Of a DNA stretch of 5,354 bases, positions 1 through 4,732 are shown piece by piece. This DNA is from Lachnospiraceae bacterium. GTDB taxonomy: Bacteria > Bacillota > Clostridia > Lachnospirales > Lachnospiraceae. The stretch is taken from contig JAILFQ010000360.1 of the NCBI GenBank assembly GCA_024697505.1, forward strand, positions 1 through 5,354. The letters are read 5' to 3'. How positions within the stretch are numbered: the stretch's first letter is position 1; the number at the start of each line of letters is the position of its first letter. The notes under the pieces were generated by a model. That model was given only the letters and a program-made list of their open reading frames with translations. It was not told where the DNA came from and ran no database searches. Both the position numbers and the translations under genes were made by a program.

Positions 1-108
1 TACAAGGATCTTTTGGAAGACGAAAGCGTCAGAAACGCGCTTTCATATACTTTAAAGAAGGTCGGGAGACTGTTGAAGTATCTTCTTCCGAGAAAGATCA
101 AAGGGTAT
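1..108. repeat. Left arm of a 108-bp inverted repeat
   Basis: Position i pairs with position 346-i across the whole arm, so this segment is the reverse complement of 238-345. The only mismatch is 39/307. Pairing stops at 109/237. The arm runs to the first base of the window, so 108 bp is a minimum length. On the plus strand it encodes a DUF2953 gene segment that is also encoded on the minus strand by the other arm. An arm this long inside one coding region is unlikely to be a regulatory hairpin. A fold-back assembly or amplification junction is the likeliest origin. Confidence 0.97.
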
Positions 109-294
109 GTAAGATTCGGAACCGGGGATCCTGCAACAACAGGAAAGATACTTGGCGCTGTAAGCGCAGTTTACGCCAAGACCGGGCCGGTGTTTAAACT
201 GGAACCGGAATTTGATAAAAAGATATTTGAATGTGATATACCCTTTGATCTTTCTCGGAAGAAGATACTTCAACAGTCTCCCGACCTTCTTTAA
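1..294 (+). pseudogene. Displaced, inverted 3' fragment of the DUF2953 gene (plus strand)
   Basis: This open frame has no start of its own. The TTG at 13 is an internal Leu codon and the frame is open back to position 1. Positions 1-108 repeat residues 159-194 of the minus-strand DUF2953 protein. Positions 109-237 then continue with 43 residues that look like the conserved family core: an RFGTGDPATTGKILG-like Gly-rich motif, then a stretch ending in KLEPEFDKKIFECD. From 238 the frame enters the antisense of the repeat and reads IPFDLSRKKILQQSPDLL before a TAA at 292-294. That tail is antisense to real coding sequence and is unlikely to be native. Joining minus-strand residues 1-194 to this 43-residue segment gives about 237 residues of a sensible DUF2953 protein, still lacking its true C-terminus. 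I read this as part of the neighbouring gene placed in the wrong orientation, not as a separate gene. Confidence 0.8.
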
Positions 295-819
295 AGTATA
301 TGAAAGAGCGTTTCTGACGCTTTCGTCTTCCAAAAGATCCTTGTATGCAGCAAGCTTGCCTTTACCGGCTTTTTGACTCTTATCTTTTACTGTTTGCTCT
401 TCTGCCGCCTGTTCTTCAGAAGCTGTCTCTTTGGCTGTCTCTTTGACTTTCTCTTCCGCTTCCTCATTGGATTCCGTCTTGTTACTTTCTCCGGTCTGTT
501 CCGAAGATTCCGGCTCTTCCCCGGTCTCCGCTTCTTCCGCTTCGGTTTTTTCGCTTTTACTCTTTTTCTTTAAAGCTTTTCCCAAAACCTTCAGCGTAAA
601 GTTCGAATGCTTTCCGTCAAAGAAAAAATCCGCCTTTAAAAGTCCGAATATCCACTTAACTCCGGCTTTTATATCTGTTTCTTTTTTGTTTACTATAATC
701 TTTGCTTTATACCTGAACGGAGCAAATAAAACAACCAAAAGAAGAAGCAATAGAATTGCCAATATTCCAAGAAGTATAAAGCCGATTATCTTAAGTATAA
801 GAAGCAATATTTTCAGCAT
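52..819 (-). CDS. DUF2953 domain-containing membrane-anchored protein, 3' end scrambled
   Basis: The frame reads 255 residues, of which about 1-194 (240-819) look genuine. Residues 5-32 form a very hydrophobic Leu/Ile-rich transmembrane anchor. It is followed by a beta-rich stretch (RYKAKIIVN, then VKWIFGLLKADFFFDGK) typical of the start of DUF2953 proteins. Residues 81-155 are a Glu/Lys/Thr/Ser-rich low-complexity linker. A basic helix follows (VGRLLKYLLPRKIKGY). After Tyr194 the frame reads the antisense of the expected domain (a Cys-Cys-Cys run, no conserved motif), then the antisense of the repeat, and stops at 52-54. The expected continuation lies on the plus strand at 109-237. The ATG overlaps the upstream gene's stop by 7 nt (ATGCTGA). 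An AAGGAG lies at 834-839, rather far (14 nt), so translational coupling is likely. DUF2953 has no established biochemical role; in clostridia I recall it near sporulation genes such as ytfJ, which are not visible here. The family call rests on my recognition of the motif. Confidence 0.72.
   Translation of the reverse strand: MLKILLLILKIIGFILLGILAILLLLLLVVLFAPFRYKAKIIVNKKETDIKAGVKWIFGLLKADFFFDGKHSNFTLKVLGKALKKKSKSEKTEAEEAETGEEPESSEQTGESNKTESNEEAEEKVKETAKETASEEQAAEEQTVKDKSQKAGKGKLAAYKDLLEDESVRNALSYTLKKVGRLLKYLLPRKIKGYITFKYLFIKFRFQFKHRPGLGVNCAYSAKYLSCCCRIPGSESYIPFDLSRKKILQQSPDLL
238..345. repeat. Right arm of the 108-bp inverted repeat
   Basis: This is the partner of 1-108, separated from it by a 129-bp loop (109-237, exactly 43 codons). 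On the minus strand it encodes residues 159-194 of the DUF2953 protein, in frame with the intact 5' part of that gene, so this arm is probably the authentic copy in its normal place. The base at 307 makes an Ala codon GCT, where the other arm has GCG. Confidence 0.97.
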
Positions 820-1139
820 AATTCTTTAAAATACTCCTTAAGATCCGGTTTTTCTCCATTTTCGGACATAGCTTCGAGAGCAATCTTAGCAAACAATTCA
901 TTTGCTTTTCCGGCCCCCTTTGCCAGTCCGTATACAATTATTTCTCTTCTCTTGTAATAGGGAAATTTAAGATTTTTCAGACTATGAATATCCGCTGTAT
1001 TAGCAGGATTTGTCGGTGATGTTATAAGATAAACATCTCCCGCAAACCAATTATGCTCTATTCGTTTCTTAAGCATTACAAGACTTTTTACTTCCCCCAT
1101 GCTCTCGTCCACATAAAGCTTTTTTGCCCACCTAAGCAT
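813..1139 (-). CDS. Conserved hypothetical protein, 108 aa, upstream of the DUF2953 gene
   Basis: This is a small soluble protein with no signal peptide, membrane segment or metal motif. I do not recognise a named domain. It begins MLRWAKKLYVDE, has an alternating beta/helix look (VYLITSPTN, then a basic FPYYKRREIIVYGLAKGAGKA segment), and ends in a helical acidic/basic tail. The IIVYGLAKG stretch, a strand followed by a Gly-containing turn and a helix, resembles an alpha/beta core. I recall similar roughly 100-residue proteins next to DUF2953 genes in Lachnospiraceae, but cannot verify this. The start at 1139 is supported by a GGGGGA ribosome binding site about 6 nt upstream (near 1145-1150). 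It lies 31 nt downstream of the 460-aa gene and overlaps the DUF2953 start by 7 nt, so the genes are almost certainly co-transcribed and the last pair translationally coupled. Function is unknown. Confidence 0.85.
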   Translation of the reverse strand: MLRWAKKLYVDESMGEVKSLVMLKKRIEHNWFAGDVYLITSPTNPANTADIHSLKNLKFPYYKRREIIVYGLAKGAGKANELFAKIALEAMSENGEKPDLKEYFKELC

Positions 1140-1170
1140 TAGTTTCCCCCATTAAATTTATGTTCGTTGA

Positions 1171-2553
1171 TTAGTCAAAACAACTGTTAAGTAATTCTAC
1201 ACTTATATATTTTTCACCATTATCCCTGCACTTGTCAAGGGAATTTCTTACATATTCCATTACTTCCGTTCTGTTTCCGAAAAATACCGGAAGTTCCTTT
1301 AAAACAGAAGCCATTACAGCTCTCATTCTTTCTCTTTCAGACTCTTCAAAAACCTTTGTTATGTCAGAAAGAAAGGCATCTCTTACTTTAAGAGCATATC
1401 CCTCTTCAGTCGTTTCTTTTTCCTGCTCCTTAAGAGAAGCAAACAGGCTTCCGGAATTTAATCTTGCAGACACCCTGACAGCCTCGTGTACGGTAGTAAG
1501 AAGAAGCTCGGCAAACTGCTTTTCGTATTTCTCGTCCGCCGCCTGAACAATGGCATCTATTTCCGACACTCTTTCGGAAACAAGTTCCATTTCTCCTTCA
1601 ATTTGTCCAAAAAGCTCCGCAATATCCGGGTCTTCCTTTGTAAGCTCCTTCAAAATGCCATAAAGCTTTGTACATTCTCTTTCCGCAGAAAGGGTAAAAT
1701 ACGGCTTGCAAAGAAGGATTGTAAGGCATTCGTTGGCAAGTCTTGCGGTGCTTTCAACCTCTTCGGAAAGATTTTTAACTTCATCGCATGCTTCATCAAG
1801 AATTTCTTTGGAAAGAAGATAATCTTCCTTTGAAACTTCCTTTTGGTTTACCATGCCTTCAAGTTTTTCAACCTTACCGCAAAGACCCGCAAAAATCTCT
1901 TTTTCTGCCTCCGGCTTATATATTCCGGCCGCACATCTTAACATATAATCGTAGGTATCAACAGATTCCTTTTCGGCATTTTTGTAAACGTTAAAAGAAT
2001 CTGTAATATAATCAAGCATTTTGCTCTTTGTCATTCTTACAGGAAGATTTGCAAGCATATCTCTTATATTGGAATTTATAAGGGCGTTATCATTTGTTGC
2101 AAATATCTTCTCAAGTATATCTCTGGCAAGACCATCGTTATCCATTTCAGGAAATGTCTTGTCTTCAAACTTCATTTCCAAACGATTGATTACGTACTCG
2201 CAAAGCGTGAGCCTGTCTGTGTAGGAAGTAAGCACATCCATTCTCTTAATAAGCTTTTCTCTAAGCTCTATAAGACGTGCAACCGCCTCAGCATTCTTTT
2301 CCGGAGAATATTCTCCAAGTATATTTTCTTTAATGATAGAGTCAACCTTAAAAAACTCTTCCTTACCTGAACCGGATTCTTTAAACGTTCCTATCTGTAC
2401 GCTTTCGGAATAGGTCTGATAATCCATAAGCAGGTTATAAAGGGCAAGCATTCCGTATGCGGATGCAGCTTCATTCATTACCATTGGGAGTGTCCTTTCC
2501 GCTTCCCTTCCGGCGCGTAAATCATTTGAGAGTTTTTTTATGTCGTTATCCAT
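1171..2553 (-). CDS. Hypothetical helical protein, 460 aa, second gene of the rhomboid-like operon
   Basis: The protein is soluble, acidic and predicted by eye to be almost wholly alpha-helical, with many Glu/Lys heptad-like stretches and no signal peptide or transmembrane segment. Notable segments are ALYNLLMDYQTY near residue 40, a DVLTSYTDRLTLCEYVINRLEMKF stretch near 105-130, a probable coiled coil around 225-270, and a charged region near 330-350. No nucleotide-binding, protease or DNA-binding motif is visible. I do not recognise a named family, although the CEYVINRLE-type motif resembles uncharacterised Lachnospiraceae proteins I associate with rhomboid-like neighbours (recollection only). 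The ATG at 2551-2553 is preceded by CGGAGA with 9 nt spacing, a good start. It begins 20 nt after the rhomboid-like gene's stop with no terminator between, so both share a transcript. It could be a cytoplasmic partner or scaffold of the membrane protein encoded just upstream; that is inference from context. Confidence 0.9.
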   Translation of the reverse strand: MDNDIKKLSNDLRAGREAERTLPMVMNEAASAYGMLALYNLLMDYQTYSESVQIGTFKESGSGKEEFFKVDSIIKENILGEYSPEKNAEAVARLIELREKLIKRMDVLTSYTDRLTLCEYVINRLEMKFEDKTFPEMDNDGLARDILEKIFATNDNALINSNIRDMLANLPVRMTKSKMLDYITDSFNVYKNAEKESVDTYDYMLRCAAGIYKPEAEKEIFAGLCGKVEKLEGMVNQKEVSKEDYLLSKEILDEACDEVKNLSEEVESTARLANECLTILLCKPYFTLSAERECTKLYGILKELTKEDPDIAELFGQIEGEMELVSERVSEIDAIVQAADEKYEKQFAELLLTTVHEAVRVSARLNSGSLFASLKEQEKETTEEGYALKVRDAFLSDITKVFEESERERMRAVMASVLKELPVFFGNRTEVMEYVRNSLDKCRDNGEKYISVELLNSCFD

Positions 2554-2573
2554 TGGTTAAATCTCCGTTATTT

Positions 2574-3629
2574 CTATTTGTCTTCGTAATATTCTGTCTT
2601 TCCCGGCACTATTCTTTTTACGTGCTCATGGGTGTACAAATGATCCATACAATATTCGTAGTTTCCGTCACACTTTGAGCAGAAACGGAACTCCAGGTTT
2701 GGATCGTCCAGTTCCGTGCGACCGCATATTGCACATTTATGTCTTGTAATAACATTGTTTTTTCTGGTAGTTTGAGAACCTGAATACGTCTCTCCGCTTC
2801 CGGAATTATAAGAAGAACCGGAATTAGTATTTGTGTAAGGGTTTCTGTAACCCGCATTTCTTTCGGCTTCTCTCATCTTTCTCTTAAATTCCGACTTACG
2901 TTTAAATTCTCTCGGAGAAACACGGATATAGTCCCTGGTTGCAAGGAAGAAGAAGAGGAAGTTGAGTAAAGACATAACAATGATTATCTTTACAGGAATT
3001 GCGGAAACAATGAAAAGATAAACCAGGTATACACCGTAGCCTATTCCCACCCACTTCATCTTAAGCGGAATGAAGAACATAAACAGGATCGGTGTCTCCG
3101 GAAATGTCGCCGCAAAAGCCAGTAATATAGACATGCTTATATAATACGTATTAATTGCAAAAAACCAGAGCGAAGGAAGTGCCACTCCGTCTACGGTTGC
3201 AAGAGATGTATAAACCTTCTCTGCAGTATAAACGTCTATGTAATCCGCAAAAGTTATCTTTGAAATACCGTACATAATAAATGCACCTATTATTGTAAAT
3301 ATTATGCCGGAGAAAATATAGAGGTTAAATTTAAAACTTCCCCAAACATTTTCAAGAGTCTTTGAAATGGAAAAGTAAAAATATAACATTATCAAGGTCC
3401 AAATATCAAAACCGGATGGCGGAACCAAAAGCCAGGTTACCAGTCTCCATATCTGTCCCTTATGAATAATCAAATACGGGTTTAATACCAGATAACTCAT
3501 AATCGTTGTCTGGCCCGAAAAAAGCTCTATTACATAGCCCAAAGCGTAAACAACAAGTATGTAGAGCGGTAAGTTCTTTATTGCATATTTTCCATATTTT
3601 AATTCAAGTTTTCTTAAAAATTTTCCCAT
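2574..3629 (-). CDS. Rhomboid/derlin-like membrane protein with C-terminal Cys/His (zinc-binding-like) domain, probably non-proteolytic
   Basis: The protein has 351 residues from the ATG at 3627-3629. About six transmembrane segments are visible (roughly 20-37, 68-88, 102-120, 150-175, 193-210, 212-231). The GQIWRLVTWLLVPPSG segment (residues 58-73) matches the Trp-Arg loop of the rhomboid/derlin superfamily. I see no GxSG catalytic serine motif, and the last membrane segment has LLNFLFF where active rhomboids carry a His, so it looks like a pseudoprotease. A basic stretch (240-256) and a Ser/Gly/Thr/Asn-rich linker (about 259-292) lead to a C-terminal domain with Cys299, Cys302, Cys317, Cys320, Cys327, His330, His334 and His336, a probable zinc-binding module. 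The start is fixed by GAAAGGTG a few nt upstream. The in-frame ATG at 3704 is rejected because a strong promoter lies inside that extension. It is the first gene of the operon leading to the 460-aa, 108-aa and DUF2953 genes. Substrate or partner is unknown. Confidence 0.85.
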   Translation of the reverse strand: MGKFLRKLELKYGKYAIKNLPLYILVVYALGYVIELFSGQTTIMSYLVLNPYLIIHKGQIWRLVTWLLVPPSGFDIWTLIMLYFYFSISKTLENVWGSFKFNLYIFSGIIFTIIGAFIMYGISKITFADYIDVYTAEKVYTSLATVDGVALPSLWFFAINTYYISMSILLAFAATFPETPILFMFFIPLKMKWVGIGYGVYLVYLFIVSAIPVKIIIVMSLLNFLFFFLATRDYIRVSPREFKRKSEFKRKMREAERNAGYRNPYTNTNSGSSYNSGSGETYSGSQTTRKNNVITRHKCAICGRTELDDPNLEFRFCSKCDGNYEYCMDHLYTHEHVKRIVPGKTEYYEDK

Positions 3630-3632
3630 ATT

Positions 3633-3639
3633 CACCTTT
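3633..3639 (-). promoter_or_regulatory. Ribosome binding site fixing the rhomboid-like start
   Basis: The minus strand reads AAAGGTG, then AAT, then ATG. This is a recognisable Shine-Dalgarno at close spacing. It supports the ATG at 3629 over the upstream in-frame ATG at 3704. Confidence 0.75.
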
Positions 3640-3640
3640 C

Positions 3641-3651
3641 TGCCAATGGCA
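3641..3651. repeat. Small dyad TGCCA-A-TGGCA in the operon leader
   Basis: This perfect 5-bp inverted repeat with one central base lies between the predicted transcription start and the Shine-Dalgarno of the rhomboid-like gene. With a 1-nt centre it cannot form a good RNA hairpin, so it would act as a DNA operator if it is functional. It could also be chance. Confidence 0.35.
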
Positions 3652-3668
3652 TAGATTAGTCTGTAAAT

Positions 3669-3697
3669 ATAATATAAAGAGCGCCATCGACAGTCAA
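3669..3697 (-). promoter_or_regulatory. Probable sigma-A promoter of the rhomboid-like operon
   Basis: On the minus strand TTGACT (3692-3697) is followed after exactly 17 nt by TATTAT (3669-3674). Each hexamer differs from the vegetative consensus at one position and the spacing is optimal. Transcription would start near 3662, giving a leader of about 33 nt before the ATG at 3629. It lies in the 101-bp gap after the CPBP gene, the largest non-coding gap in the window, and should drive the four downstream genes. Confidence 0.8.
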
Positions 3698-3730
3698 TTA
3701 ACAATATCTAAAGTTTTTCTTATGATTTAT

Positions 3731-4645
3731 CTATGCGTTTTCTGCAACATTGTCCGTTGCATTCTCTTTCTTCGCCCAAGGTAAAAGCTTAAAACCAAGG
3801 AATGAGAATCCAAGACCTGCAACAAGCATTATACAGTTTATTGCAAATTCACTTTCAATAAGTCCGCCCATAAGCACAGACAAATATGCTGCCGCATTAA
3901 AGCAGGCATGCAAAAGAATGGACGCCCAAATAGTATTAAATAAGAGATATACATAGGCAAACACAAGACCTATCAGGAATGCATACACTCCCTGTATTAT
4001 ATTTGCATGATAAATCCCAAAAAGTACAGCCTGAAGAAGTGCCGCAGAAATAACAGAAAGAGACCTCTTTGCATATCCAAGAGATATTCCTCTGTAAAGA
4101 AGTTCCTCCGCCATCGGTGCCAGAATTACGGTGGAAACAGCACTCAAAAATACATTTCCTTCGGCAAGGACGCTTTCCATCATTTGCGAGTATTGTTCTG
4201 TTATACCTGCAGGAATTATTTCCGTTACTTTTGTAAGAACAAGACTGATCACAAACTGGCCGCCTATTCCAAGCAAAACCATAGGAAGAAAAATCTTAGG
4301 GCTTAAAGACTTAATTCCCGCATCTTCTTTCCTAAACACTCCCCTGTACCAGAAGAAGCCTACTACAAGAGTTGCGAAGGTTGCTATAAAAAGAATGGTG
4401 GAAAAGAATCCGGAATCGTACAAAGCATTAACAAGTCCACCGTAATCCACCACTCCCGTACTTGGCCGTATAACTTCCGGATGATTTATAAAATAAAAAA
4501 CCATATATGCTCCCGTTAATATTACGCTTACAGTTCCCTGAACAGCAAGCCCAACCACCATCGGGATTATTGCAAGGACAATGTTACTTCCCTTAGAGCC
4601 CTTGGAAGCCACTGAGCCTTTAACATATTTATCATTATCTTCCAT
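3731..4645 (-). CDS. CPBP family intramembrane glutamic-type protease (CAAX protease/bacteriocin-processing family)
   Basis: This polytopic membrane protein of 304 residues has about eight hydrophobic segments (roughly 21-52, 79-100, 118-140, 163-180, 195-212, 216-236, 239-257, 268-288). All three CPBP (Abi/Rce1-like) motifs are present: EELLYRG with Glu180, Glu181 and Arg185; FGIYH with Phe209 and His213; and HACFN with His246 and Asn250. The catalytic set is complete, so it is probably an active intramembrane endopeptidase. Family members process prenylated proteins, peptides or bacteriocins, or give bacteriocin immunity; the substrate here cannot be told from sequence. Three in-frame ATGs exist (4699, 4654, 4645). 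AAGGAG at 4656-4661 abuts the second and sits 10 nt from the third, so 4645 is preferred. The N-terminus before the first membrane segment is short, polar and Lys/Ser/Gly-rich. The gene seems to be monocistronic, with its own promoter at 4704-4732 and the next gene's promoter just after its stop. No bacteriocin or prenyltransferase gene is visible nearby. Confidence 0.93.
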   Translation of the reverse strand: MEDNDKYVKGSVASKGSKGSNIVLAIIPMVVGLAVQGTVSVILTGAYMVFYFINHPEVIRPSTGVVDYGGLVNALYDSGFFSTILFIATFATLVVGFFWYRGVFRKEDAGIKSLSPKIFLPMVLLGIGGQFVISLVLTKVTEIIPAGITEQYSQMMESVLAEGNVFLSAVSTVILAPMAEELLYRGISLGYAKRSLSVISAALLQAVLFGIYHANIIQGVYAFLIGLVFAYVYLLFNTIWASILLHACFNAAAYLSVLMGGLIESEFAINCIMLVAGLGFSFLGFKLLPWAKKENATDNVAENA

Positions 4646-4655
4646 AACAAGCATT

Positions 4656-4661
4656 CTCCTT
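4656..4661 (-). promoter_or_regulatory. Ribosome binding site AAGGAG deciding the CPBP start
   Basis: The minus strand reads AAGGAG, then 10 nt, then the ATG at 4645. The ATG at 4654 begins about one base after the motif, too close for normal initiation, and the ATG at 4699 lies upstream of it at about the expected transcription start. This favours 4645. Confidence 0.7.
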
Positions 4662-4689
4662 CGTTCTGTTACAATATCTTTTCGTAAAA

Positions 4690-4702
4690 ACAATAACATT
4701 GT
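4690..4702. repeat. Dyad ACAAT-AAC-ATTGT over the predicted CPBP transcription start
   Basis: This 5-bp inverted repeat with a 3-nt centre lies directly after the -10 box, where a repressor operator would act. On the minus strand it is followed by a run of T (4686-4689), so a weak A/T-rich terminator hairpin for the debranching enzyme transcript is an alternative. The stem is short and AT-rich, so either role is tentative. Confidence 0.3.
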
Positions 4703-4703
4703 A

Positions 4704-4732
4704 ATTATACATCTTTAAAGCTAAACAAACAA
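4704..4732 (-). promoter_or_regulatory. Probable sigma-A promoter of the CPBP gene
   Basis: On the minus strand TTGTTT (4727-4732) is followed after 17 nt by a perfect TATAAT (4704-4709). The -35 box lies inside the last codons of the debranching enzyme gene. Transcription would begin near 4697, leaving a leader of about 50 nt before the ATG at 4645. The perfect -10 box and ideal spacing make it credible despite the weaker -35. Confidence 0.7.

Noticed and set aside
1..345. Palindrome as an insertion sequence, transposon end or transcription attenuator
   Set aside because: The arms are ordinary DUF2953 coding sequence, the loop encodes more of the same gene, there is no transposase, and the length is far beyond a regulatory hairpin.
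431..829. 132-residue plus-strand open frame opposite the DUF2953 5' part
   Set aside because: It is Ser/Phe-rich antisense of the Glu/Lys-rich linker and Leu-rich anchor, has no convincing ribosome binding site, and lies opposite a gene with strong family features.
2618..2857. 79-residue minus-strand frame overlapping the Cys/His tail of the rhomboid-like gene
   Set aside because: It is an out-of-frame shadow of the longer gene, which has the better start, the membrane segments and the metal-ligand pattern.
3630..3704. In-frame N-terminal extension of the rhomboid-like protein from the ATG at 3704
   Set aside because: The extension contains a near-consensus promoter (3669-3697) and a good ribosome binding site for the ATG at 3629; its residues do not resemble a targeting signal.
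3701..3730. Rho-independent terminator after the CPBP gene
   Set aside because: The A/T-rich gap has a short A-run on the minus strand but no GC stem followed by a T-run.
4646..4699. Longer CPBP start at 4699
   Set aside because: That ATG lies at about the predicted transcription start, and the AAGGAG at 4656-4661 serves the ATG at 4645.
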